A stretch of 14,238 nucleotides of DNA from Desulfovibrio sp. (GTDB lineage Bacteria; Desulfobacterota; Desulfovibrionia; Desulfovibrionales; Desulfovibrionaceae), in the NCBI GenBank assembly GCA_028708195.1, contig JAQVZK010000009.1, positions 3,278-17,515 on the forward strand, given 5' to 3'. Position numbers and translations under genes: made by a program. Under the pieces are notes generated by a model. That model saw only the letters and a program-made list of their open reading frames with translations, was not told the DNA's origin and searched no databases. This document shows, piece by piece, positions 7,197-13,104 of this stretch (the first letter of the stretch is position 1; each line of letters starts with the position of its first letter).

Positions 7197-8266
7197 GCAT
7201 GACCCGATTTGTAACCCCCGACGGTTTGCCCGCCTTTCTGGCCTTTCTCACACAACAGGGCAACCGCGTGCTTGTGCCCGTGGAAAAGCCCGCGGCCAAG
7301 CGTTCCATCGTGTTTGAGCCGTGGCGCGAAGGCATGCCCTTTACCCTTGAAAAGGCCACCGTGCCCCCCAAGGAAGCCGTGCTGCCCCAGTGTGAAACCC
7401 TGGTGCGCTACAAAAAGAGCAGAGACCCTGAAAACCCAAGCCGTATATCCATGCAGCTTGACGACAAGCCCGAGGCCGAACCAACGGTGGTTTTTGCCAC
7501 GCGCCCCTGTGACGCGCGCGGCTACGCCATCCTTGACCGGCCCTACCTCAAGGGCCCCTTTGCCGACCCCTACTACAAGGCCCGGCGCGAGGCGCTTACC
7601 GTCATCAGCCTGACCTGCAACTCCGGCTGCAACACCTGCTTCTGCCACTGGGTTGGCGGCGGCCCCACCTCGCCTGAAGGTTCGGACATCCTCATGACCG
7701 AAATCGAAGGCGGCTATGTGCTTCAGGGCATTACGCCCAGGGGCGGGGCTCTCTTGGCGGCCTCTTCGCTTGAAGACGGCACTGACCGCTTTGCAAAGGT
7801 TGAAGAAGTGCGCAAGGCGGCCTGGGCCAGCCTTGTGCCTGCCCCCAATATCAAGAATGCCCCGGAAAAACTGGCGGCCATGTTCACGGATGTGGAGTTC
7901 TGGCAAAACCAGACCGACCGTTGCGTGTCCTGCGGCGCGTGCACCTACTTCTGCCCCACCTGCTACTGCTTCAACATCACCGATGAAGGTGAAGGCCTGA
8001 GCGAAAAAGGCGGACGCCGCCTGCGCAGTTGGGACTCCTGCATGTCGTCATTGTTCACGCGCGAGGCCAGCGGACACAACCCCCGCACCGTTAAGGCCTT
8101 TCGCATGCGCAACCGCGTGTCGCACAAGTACTCCACCTATCCTGAAAACTGGGGTTCATTCTCATGCAGCGGCTGTGGCCGGTGCATCAGCAACTGCCCC
8201 GTCTGTCTGGACATCCGCGCCATCGTACTGGCAGCGCTGGAAGCCAAGCAGCCCAAAGCCGAGTAG
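7193..8266 (+). CDS. flxB: FlxB-like 4Fe-4S dicluster protein (AsrA/hydrogenase-beta type)
   Basis: This 357-residue cytoplasmic iron-sulfur protein is related to the AsrA and SH-type hydrogenase beta subunits. Its N-terminal half has RPCDARGYAILD (Cys106) and CNSGCNTCFCHW (Cys142, 146, 149, 151). The C-terminal half carries two ferredoxin-type motifs, Cys244-x2-Cys247-x2-Cys250-x3-Cys254, followed by more Cys (TCYCF), and Cys325-x2-Cys328-x2-Cys331-x3-Cys335. AsrA-type proteins relay electrons from an NADH-oxidising AsrB-type partner, which here is FlxA encoded next. The start ATG at 7193 shares its last bases with the preceding stop (ATGA overlap) and has GAGGG at 7181-7185. A second ATG at 7199 is possible. 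The CD-x-R motif also occurs in the preceding protein, suggesting two related modules in series. Confidence 0.85.
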   Translation: MSMTRFVTPDGLPAFLAFLTQQGNRVLVPVEKPAAKRSIVFEPWREGMPFTLEKATVPPKEAVLPQCETLVRYKKSRDPENPSRISMQLDDKPEAEPTVVFATRPCDARGYAILDRPYLKGPFADPYYKARREALTVISLTCNSGCNTCFCHWVGGGPTSPEGSDILMTEIEGGYVLQGITPRGGALLAASSLEDGTDRFAKVEEVRKAAWASLVPAPNIKNAPEKLAAMFTDVEFWQNQTDRCVSCGACTYFCPTCYCFNITDEGEGLSEKGGRRLRSWDSCMSSLFTREASGHNPRTVKAFRMRNRVSHKYSTYPENWGSFSCSGCGRCISNCPVCLDIRAIVLAALEAKQPKAE

Positions 8267-8274
8267 GAGCAGAC

Positions 8275-9366
8275 ATGGCAACCAAGAAGAAAACGACGAC
8301 CAAAGCCAAAAACGACTCCAGGGCGGCCGCTCCCGCAGCTGCGCCCAAGGCCGCTGAAGTACAGACCAAGGCAACCGGGGCAGCCGCTACCCCTGCGCCC
8401 GCAGATCAGGCCGCGGTTAAACCTGCGCCCGCAGCTCAGGCAGAAACCAAGCCAGCACCCGCCGTGCAGGCAGAAGCCAAGCCCCAGGCTCCGGCCAAGG
8501 GCGGCATGCTGCGTGAAAGAACGCCCCGGCCACAACCAACCGGCAACCCCTACCTGCCAATGACCGCAACCGTTGCTGAAATTATTCAGGAGACAGGCAA
8601 TATCCGCACCCTGCGAGTGGTGCTGGACGATGCCGATGCCATGAAAAACTTCACCTACCAGCCCGGTCAGGTGGGGCAGCTCTCTGTGTTTGGCGCGGGC
8701 GAGTCCACCTTTGTCATCAATTCCCCGCCGTCACAAAAGAACTACCTTCAGTTCTCGGTCATGCAGGCCGGTGAAGTGACCGCCGCCATCCACCGTCTGT
8801 CGCCCGGCGACAAGGTGGGCGTGCGCGCGCCCCTGGGCAACTTCTTTCCCTACAATGACTGGAAGGGCAAGGACGTCTTCTTTGTGGGCGGCGGCATTGG
8901 CATGGCGCCCATCCGCACCATCATGATGCACGTGCTCGAAAACAGAAAGGACTACGGCAAGGTGAGCCTGCTTTACGGCGCGCGCACCCCCCGCGACATG
9001 GCCTTCAGCTATGAAACCGAAGACTGGCTGCGCCGCGACGACCTGGATTGCACGCTGTGCATCGACGCCCCCTTTGAAGGCTGGGAACACAAGGTCGGCC
9101 TCATCCCCAACGTGCTCACCGAGCTGAATCCCGATCCCAAAAACTGCGTGGCCGTGCTTTGCGGCCCGCCCATCATGATCAAGTTTACCGTGCAAGCCCT
9201 TGAAAAACTGAACTTTGCACCAGAAAACATCGTCACCACCCTTGAAAAGCGCATGAAGTGCGGCATCGGCATCTGTGGCCGCTGCAACATCGGCGGGCGC
9301 TACGTCTGCGTGGACGGCCCCGTGTTCACCTGGAAAGAACTGCAGGAACTGCCGCCGGAAATGTAG
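8275..9366 (+). CDS. flxA: FlxA-like NADH-dependent flavoprotein (AsrB/PyrK type) with long Ala/Pro/Lys tail
   Basis: This is a 363-residue flavin reductase of the ferredoxin-NADP reductase superfamily. Its catalytic part starts near residue 93 (YLPMTATVAEI) and includes the FAD-domain strand FVINSPPS, a nucleotide-binding VGGGIGMAPIR (Gly205-207), CGPPIMI, and the C-terminal [2Fe-2S] site Cys329-x4-Cys334-x2-Cys337-x7-Cys345 followed by GPVF, as in AsrB and PyrK. It should oxidise NADH and feed electrons to FlxB. The ATG at 8275 is chosen for AGGAG at 8265-8269. An upstream in-frame codon at 8164 would lie inside flxB. Residues 1-92 are an unusual Lys/Ala/Pro-rich tail with three 10-residue repeats (40-69). 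It is probably a flexible linker. It is the last gene of the operon, followed by a hairpin. Confidence 0.88.
   Translation: MATKKKTTTKAKNDSRAAAPAAAPKAAEVQTKATGAAATPAPADQAAVKPAPAAQAETKPAPAVQAEAKPQAPAKGGMLRERTPRPQPTGNPYLPMTATVAEIIQETGNIRTLRVVLDDADAMKNFTYQPGQVGQLSVFGAGESTFVINSPPSQKNYLQFSVMQAGEVTAAIHRLSPGDKVGVRAPLGNFFPYNDWKGKDVFFVGGGIGMAPIRTIMMHVLENRKDYGKVSLLYGARTPRDMAFSYETEDWLRRDDLDCTLCIDAPFEGWEHKVGLIPNVLTELNPDPKNCVAVLCGPPIMIKFTVQALEKLNFAPENIVTTLEKRMKCGIGICGRCNIGGRYVCVDGPVFTWKELQELPPEM
8392..8481 (+). repeat. Three 30-bp in-frame tandem repeats in flxA
   Basis: The units 8392-8421, 8422-8451 and 8452-8481 encode PAPADQAAVK, PAPAAQAETK and PAPAVQAEAK. The consensus is PAPAxQAExK. Copies 1 and 2 share their first 12 bases exactly, while copy 3 has diverged at third positions, indicating an old or selected repeat. 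Such Ala-Pro linkers resemble those of lipoyl-domain proteins. Confidence 0.9.
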
Positions 9367-9392
9367 AGAAGACTGATACCGGAGTGATTTGT

Positions 9393-9428
9393 GGGGGAAG
9401 GACCCTTTTGAAAAAGGGTCCTTCCCCC
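9393..9428 (+). terminator. Perfect 17-bp hairpin after flxA (probable operon terminator)
   Basis: Arms 9393-9409 (GGGGGAAGGACCCTTTT) and 9412-9428 are perfect complements with a 2-nt centre. It lies 26 nt after the flxA stop. There is no T-tract; a C-rich tract follows instead, so termination may need more than the hairpin. As I recall, hairpins of this GGGAAGGACCC type are dispersed in Desulfovibrio genomes. Confidence 0.75.
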
Positions 9429-9445
9429 ACCCCCACACCCCCCCC
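9424..9445. other. C-rich tract (G-quadruplex-capable on the minus strand)
   Basis: Runs of 5, 5 and 8 C (9424-9428, 9430-9434, 9438-9445) are separated by 1 and 3 nt. The complementary strand therefore has G-tracts with very short loops, able to supply four GGG runs. It overlaps the end of the flxA terminator hairpin. Confidence 0.6.
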
Positions 9446-9510
9446 TCGAAGATAAAAGTACCCTGAGTAACAGCGATTTTTCTCTTTTCACAGGCGCGAG
9501 AGAAAAACAC

Positions 9511-9538
9511 TGGTAATAATTCTTGAAACGTGTTTTCA
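9511..9538 (+). promoter_or_regulatory. Candidate promoter with Fur-box-like operator upstream of the DUF2318 gene
   Basis: TGGTAATAA (9511-9519) resembles an extended -10 element. Directly after it, the 15-mer 9524-9538, TGAAACG-T-GTTTTCA, is a near-palindrome that fits the 7-1-7 form of Fur boxes (TGAAAAT-n-ATTTTCA) at 11 of 14 informative positions. A further TGAAAAC half-site is at 9552-9558. A repressor here would cover the predicted start point. No good -35 box is seen. Confidence 0.4.
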
Positions 9539-9561
9539 TACTAAAAAAGTATGAAAACACG
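9529..9561. promoter_or_regulatory. Perfect 14-bp inverted repeat in the DUF2318 leader
   Basis: Arms CGTGTTTTCATACT (9529-9542) and AGTATGAAAACACG (9548-9561) surround AAAAA. The left arm overlaps the Fur-like site. It could be an operator, a leader hairpin or a weak second terminator. It has no T-tract after it. Confidence 0.5.
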
Positions 9562-9626
9562 CGGCCACATACCGTAATCCACTACAAACAAGTATGTTAT
9601 GCACTACTGACAATTATGGAGGATAC

Positions 9627-10154
9627 ATGCGTTACCCCCACTCCACGGGATATTCCACTGCCCGGGCCATTGCCCGCCCCTTTGACCATAAGCTCTGCGC
9701 TCTGGTTCTGACAGCCCTTGCCCTTTGCTGTGCGCTCTTTGCCGCACCAGCCCACGCTGGCCCCTTTGACGGCCTGTTCGGCGGCGAAACCACGCTTGAA
9801 ATCAAGGACGGTTCCGTATCTCTGCCCGTGTCGGGCGTGAGCGACAAGGCTTCATTCTATAAGGTGAAGGTTGACGGAACCAACGTCATCTTTTTTGCCC
9901 TGCTGGACTCCGCAGGCAGGGTGCGCGTGGCGCTGGACGCCTGCGACTCCTGCTGGCAGTCGGGCAAGGGCTACAAGCAGAACGGCGATTCAATGGTCTG
10001 CCAGAACTGCGGCATGGCCTTTCACAGCGACCGCATCAGCATGCGCAAGGGCGGCTGTAATCCCCACCCCGTAAGCTACAGCATTGCAGGCGATTCTGTT
10101 GTCATTCCCGCCGCAGAGATCCAGGCTGGCGTCAAGTTTTTCGGAACCCGGTAA
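9627..10154 (+). CDS. Secreted DUF2318 cysteine-rich protein, probable iron-handling
   Basis: This 175-residue protein has a signal peptide (charged/long n-region to residue 22, hydrophobic core 23-39, cleavage after APAHA-44), so it is periplasmic. The body matches DUF2318: an early G/T-rich strand region, then DACDSCWQSGKGY (Cys106, Cys109), VCQNCGMAFH (Cys125, Cys128, His133) and GGCNPHP (Cys144). The Cys/His set looks like a metal or redox centre. DUF2318 proteins occur in P19/Ftr1 iron-uptake loci such as that of Campylobacter jejuni (recalled), beside FtsX-like permeases, as here. The reaction is not established. The ATG at 9627 is chosen for GGAGG at 9618-9622; the ATG at 9594 has no ribosome site. 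Only 3 nt separate it from the permease gene, so it is co-translated with that gene. Confidence 0.82.
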   Translation: MRYPHSTGYSTARAIARPFDHKLCALVLTALALCCALFAAPAHAGPFDGLFGGETTLEIKDGSVSLPVSGVSDKASFYKVKVDGTNVIFFALLDSAGRVRVALDACDSCWQSGKGYKQNGDSMVCQNCGMAFHSDRISMRKGGCNPHPVSYSIAGDSVVIPAAEIQAGVKFFGTR

Positions 10155-10157
10155 GGC

Positions 10158-11534
10158 ATGAATATCATAACCATCCCCTTACGCTGCCTGCGGCAGAAAG
10201 GGGGGCGCTCCGCTGCGCTGCTGTCGGTGTTTCTGCTTGGCGTGGCGGCCATTACTGCCCTCAACAACGTGTCTTCCTCCGTGGCCGAAGGTTTTGAAAA
10301 AAAACTCAGCGCCTTCGGGGCCAACATCGCCATTACCCCCAAAAGGGAAACCTTGCAGATTTCCTACGGCGGCATTCCCCTTGGCAACGCCACGGTGGAC
10401 AGCGGCTATATACCTCTGGCCCAAACCATGCGCGCCATTGAAGGAATATCCCTCAAGGACAGAATTTCCGTGGTGGCCCCCAAGCTTGCGGGGCTTGCCT
10501 CCTTTGCCAAAAACGCCCACGACACAACCGAGCTTGTGCCCCTTGTGGGCGTAAATTTTGATTCTGAGGTGGACCTCAAGCAGTTCTGGCATGTGCGGGG
10601 CTCCATCCCCGGCATTGCTGACATGCACGCCCCTGACCCGCTCGTGCAGCGTATGGAAGAACAGCACGCCAAGCACGTCAGCCAGGCCGAGGGTTCCAGT
10701 GCCACGTCTGCGTCCACGTCTGCGTCAATGCCTGCGCCCGGCACTGTTCAGCGCAAAGGTCAGGCTGGCGCGCACGAAGAGCCCGCGCATCCCCGTGAGG
10801 ATATCCCCCTTGAGCGCCACCTGCTGGCCGGAGCGTCCGTAGCGGAGCGCCTTCACCTGACACCGGGCCAGACAATCTGGCTCAACGGCGGGCAGTTCCT
10901 TGTGGAAGGCGTGCTGCAACCAACCGGCAGCGACGATGACAATGTTCTTTTCGCCCACCTGGCTGAAGCGCAAAAACTTTTTCACGCGCCCGATGCCGCA
11001 AGCTTCATTGAAGTGGCCGCGCTCTGCTCTGGCTGCCCCATTGAAGACATTGTGGCAGAACTTGGCGCAGCCCTCCCCGGTCAGGACATCCGCGCCCTGC
11101 GGCAGGTGGTGGCCCAGCGCATGTACTCCATTTCCTTCGCGCAGAATATGGCCCTCGTGGTTACCGTGGTCATTCTGTTCTCCGCCTGCGTTATGGTGGT
11201 CATGTCCATGCTGGTTTCCGTCAACGAGCGCCGCAAAGAAATTGGCCTGCTGCGGGCCGTGGGTTTTTCGCGGCAGGCGGTCTTCTTCATCTTTGCCGCC
11301 GAAGCTCTGGTTATTGGCTTTCTGGCTGGTGCTGCGGGCTACGCCGCGGGATATTTTGCCGGGGGCAAGGTGCTTGTTGCCATGCAGCTTGAAGCATCGG
11401 GCTACCCGGCCTTTTCTCTGGCGGCCATGCTCGGCTACGGCCTGATGGCCAGCGCCCTGGCTGTGCTTGCCGCGGCATTTCCCGCCTGCAAGGCGGCCCG
11501 CGCCAACCCGGCGGAAGCGCTCACCTCGCTGTAG
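10158..11534 (+). CDS. FtsX/MacB-family ABC transporter permease
   Basis: This 458-residue type VII (MacB/LolE-like) permease has TM1 at about 19-37, a large periplasmic domain, then TM2 (331-355), TM3 (375-403) and TM4 (421-447). The cytoplasmic loop after TM2 has NERRKEIGLLRAVGFS, the family's coupling-helix signature, and the end NPAEALTSL is typical. Such permeases do mechanotransmission across the envelope and often do not move substrate through the membrane. The periplasmic domain has two oddities. One is a low-complexity insert (about residues 155-220, rich in His, Ser, Thr, Ala and Pro), including a 12-bp tandem duplication. The other is a Cys290-x2-Cys293 motif (LCSGCP). The gene follows the DUF2318 gene by 3 nt and precedes its ATPase by 44 nt. 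The context suggests iron transport or energised release, not lipoprotein sorting. Confidence 0.87.
   Translation: MNIITIPLRCLRQKGGRSAALLSVFLLGVAAITALNNVSSSVAEGFEKKLSAFGANIAITPKRETLQISYGGIPLGNATVDSGYIPLAQTMRAIEGISLKDRISVVAPKLAGLASFAKNAHDTTELVPLVGVNFDSEVDLKQFWHVRGSIPGIADMHAPDPLVQRMEEQHAKHVSQAEGSSATSASTSASMPAPGTVQRKGQAGAHEEPAHPREDIPLERHLLAGASVAERLHLTPGQTIWLNGGQFLVEGVLQPTGSDDDNVLFAHLAEAQKLFHAPDAASFIEVAALCSGCPIEDIVAELGAALPGQDIRALRQVVAQRMYSISFAQNMALVVTVVILFSACVMVVMSMLVSVNERRKEIGLLRAVGFSRQAVFFIFAAEALVIGFLAGAAGYAAGYFAGGKVLVAMQLEASGYPAFSLAAMLGYGLMASALAVLAAAFPACKAARANPAEALTSL
10702..10725 (+). repeat. 12-bp tandem duplication inside the permease gene
   Basis: CCACGTCTGCGT occurs twice back to back (10702-10713, 10714-10725), encoding the Ser/Thr/Ala-rich part of the periplasmic insert. 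Perfect identity suggests a recent slippage event. It keeps the reading frame. Confidence 0.9.
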
Positions 11535-11540
11535 CGCCAC

Positions 11541-11562
11541 AGCATTTCAAGATTGAAATGCT
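11541..11562. promoter_or_regulatory. Intercistronic palindrome between permease and ATPase genes
   Basis: AGCATTTCAA (11541-11550), GA, TTGAAATGCT (11553-11562) is a perfect 10-bp inverted repeat in the 44-nt gap, followed by TTT and the ATPase ribosome site AAAAGG (11565-11570). It may be an mRNA hairpin tuning ATPase expression or an operator. It is AT-rich and weak as a terminator. Confidence 0.5.
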
Positions 11563-11578
11563 TTAAAAGGATACATAT

Positions 11579-12259
11579 ATGCTTGAAGCAGTTGATATAG
11601 TTAAATCCTACAGTGTGGGGGGGCACCCCACGCCTGTGCTGCGCGGGGTGAACCTGCGGGTAGAAGAAGGCGAATTTGTAGCTGTAACGGGGCGCTCCGG
11701 ATCAGGAAAATCCACCATGCTCAACGTGCTTTCCACCCTTACAGACCCGGACAGCGGGCAGGTGCTGTTTCAGGGCACCGACCTTCGCGCCATGCGCGAG
11801 AAAGAGCGCGACCATCTGCGCAACAGCGCCTTTGCCATGATTTTTCAGGCGCACCACCTCATGCCCTACCTCTCGGTGCTCGAAAACGTGCTGCTGCCCG
11901 GGGCCAACAACTTTCGTGGCATAAGCGCGCAGCAGCGCCAAAGAGCCACAACCTGCCTTGAGCGGGTGGGCCTGGGGCATAAAAAAGACAGCCTGCCCTC
12001 CGAGCTTTCGGGGGGCGAACAGCAGCGTGTGGCCATTGCACGCGGTCTGGCGTCTGCCCCGCGTGTACTTTTTGCCGATGAACCCACGGGCAGTCTTGAT
12101 ATGGTCACAGGTGATTCCATCATGCAGCTTCTGCGTGAACTCAACGGCGAAGGCCTGACTATTGTCATGGTTACCCACAACCCGGACTACGCCGCGTTGG
12201 CCGGGCGCTGCGTTCAGATGCAGGAAGGCAGCGTATTGTCTGGCGGGCATACAGCATAG
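11579..12259 (+). CDS. LolD/MacB-type ABC transporter ATP-binding protein
   Basis: This 226-residue cytoplasmic ATPase has all elements. Walker A is GRSGSGKST (38-46), the Q-loop is in AMIFQAHHLMP, and the signature is LSGGEQQRVAIARGLA (from 143). Walker B is VLFADEPTGSLD (Asp167, Glu168) and the switch His200 is in VTHN. The length and the 'EPTGSLD' wording place it in the LolD/MacB/FtsE group that works with FtsX-like permeases, so its partner is the preceding gene. It would form a homodimer powering that permease. AAAAGG at 11565-11570 precedes the ATG. I avoid the symbol lolD because no LolC/LolE pair or lipoprotein-sorting gene is nearby, and the DUF2318 neighbour points to metal handling instead. 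Confidence 0.9.
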   Translation: MLEAVDIVKSYSVGGHPTPVLRGVNLRVEEGEFVAVTGRSGSGKSTMLNVLSTLTDPDSGQVLFQGTDLRAMREKERDHLRNSAFAMIFQAHHLMPYLSVLENVLLPGANNFRGISAQQRQRATTCLERVGLGHKKDSLPSELSGGEQQRVAIARGLASAPRVLFADEPTGSLDMVTGDSIMQLLRELNGEGLTIVMVTHNPDYAALAGRCVQMQEGSVLSGGHTA

Positions 12260-12289
12260 CTGGCAGCACTCCTTGACCGAAGACGGGAT

Positions 12290-12327
12290 ACACCCGCTGG
12301 CCGGGTGTGGGGCTTTGCCTGTTGACA
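12290..12327 (+). promoter_or_regulatory. Weak hairpin and possible -35 box before the HdeA/B-like gene
   Basis: ACACCCG (12290-12296) pairs with CGGGTGT (12302-12308), a 7-bp stem without a clear T-tract, possibly a weak terminator for the ABC operon. A perfect TTGACA follows at 12322-12327, but the -10 region 17-18 nt later (GATGGA/ATGGAT) is poor. The downstream gene may have its own promoter here. Confidence 0.3.
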
Positions 12328-12379
12328 GAAGCGCCTCTGTGCGAGATGGATGAACGAGTATTTCAACAAGGGAGTTTTC

Positions 12380-12919
12380 ATGAAGAAAGTTCTTGTGCTC
12401 TGTTGCCTGCTGCTGGGCCTGCCTGTGGCGGCTCAGGCCGACAATGAAAAAATCGCGCCTGATACCTTTATCTGCGCCGAGCTTGTGACCGCGCCCATGA
12501 CGGACGGCGGCCAGCCGCCCGTCTTTGAAGCGCTGCAGATCGACGGCTATGCCAGTGCCGGTCTGGGCGATACTGTGGCCCATCCTGCAATTCTGGCCCC
12601 GCTTCTTACCGAGGTATACACGTACTGTCAGGCGCACCCCACCGATAAGGTGGCGAATATCTGGACCAAGGCGCGCAAGGCGCTGACCATACCAGAAGGC
12701 GACACCTGGCAGGCAGACAAGACCAAGTGCAGCGACTACAACGCCGACCCCGATAACGGCAGCGGCTTTGTGATCTGGCTGGACGGCTATAACCGGGGCA
12801 AGAACAAAACCGGAGCCTCTGTGCTTGAAAGCGACGACACCCTCAAGGCTTTTCTTGATGCCTGCGTGAAGCAGCCCGACGCCCTCATGCTGGACGTGCT
12901 GGCCAAGAGCGCCAAGTAA
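12380..12919 (+). CDS. Secreted protein with two tandem HdeA/HdeB-like domains
   Basis: This 179-residue protein has a clear signal peptide (MKKVLVLCCLLLGLPVAAQA, cleavage after residue 20), so it is periplasmic. The mature part is two similar halves. Half 1 runs from FICAEL (Cys32) through IDGYASAG to YTYCQAHP (Cys83). Half 2 runs from TKCSDY (Cys117) through LDGYNRGK to DACVKQP (Cys162). Each half has one Cys near its start and one before a C-terminal helix. This matches the single-disulfide fold of HdeA/HdeB, acid-activated periplasmic chaperones of enteric bacteria, where the two Cys are about 48 residues apart. Here the spacings are 51 and 45. The function is inferred from this pattern only. 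AAGGGAG (12368-12374) fixes the ATG at 12380; an ATG at 12350 would spoil the signal peptide's n-region. Confidence 0.68.
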   Translation: MKKVLVLCCLLLGLPVAAQADNEKIAPDTFICAELVTAPMTDGGQPPVFEALQIDGYASAGLGDTVAHPAILAPLLTEVYTYCQAHPTDKVANIWTKARKALTIPEGDTWQADKTKCSDYNADPDNGSGFVIWLDGYNRGKNKTGASVLESDDTLKAFLDACVKQPDALMLDVLAKSAK

Positions 12920-12941
12920 CCGCACAACACACCGCTATCAA

Positions 12942-12975
12942 AGTAAAAGGGGAGACACTATGTCTCCCCTTTACT
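12942..12975. terminator. Shared hairpin terminator between convergent genes
   Basis: AAAGGGGAGACA (12946-12957) pairs perfectly with TGTCTCCCCTTT (12961-12972) across a 3-nt loop. The flanks extend the pairing with one bulged A. It lies 22 nt after the HdeA/B-like stop. The A-rich left flank gives T residues in the minus direction too, so it can serve ilvD, whose stop is 130 nt away. Confidence 0.8.
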
Positions 12976-13104
12976 CTGTTGGCCTTATACCTCTACTGAA
13001 ATCAGCGCTGGTCTTGTACCCCGGCTAAAAATCAAAAACAGGACGCGTCTTTGCGCGCAGGCAAACAGCCCGCCAAAGCACTACATCCAGATATCTCTGA
13101 AGCG

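Noticed and set aside
8164..8274. Earlier in-frame start for flxA
   Set aside because: It lies inside the flxB coding region encoding its second ferredoxin motif. The ATG at 8275 has a good AGGAG site.
9258..9510. Small open frames across the flxA terminator
   Set aside because: They read through the hairpin and C-tract, have low-complexity products and no ribosome sites.
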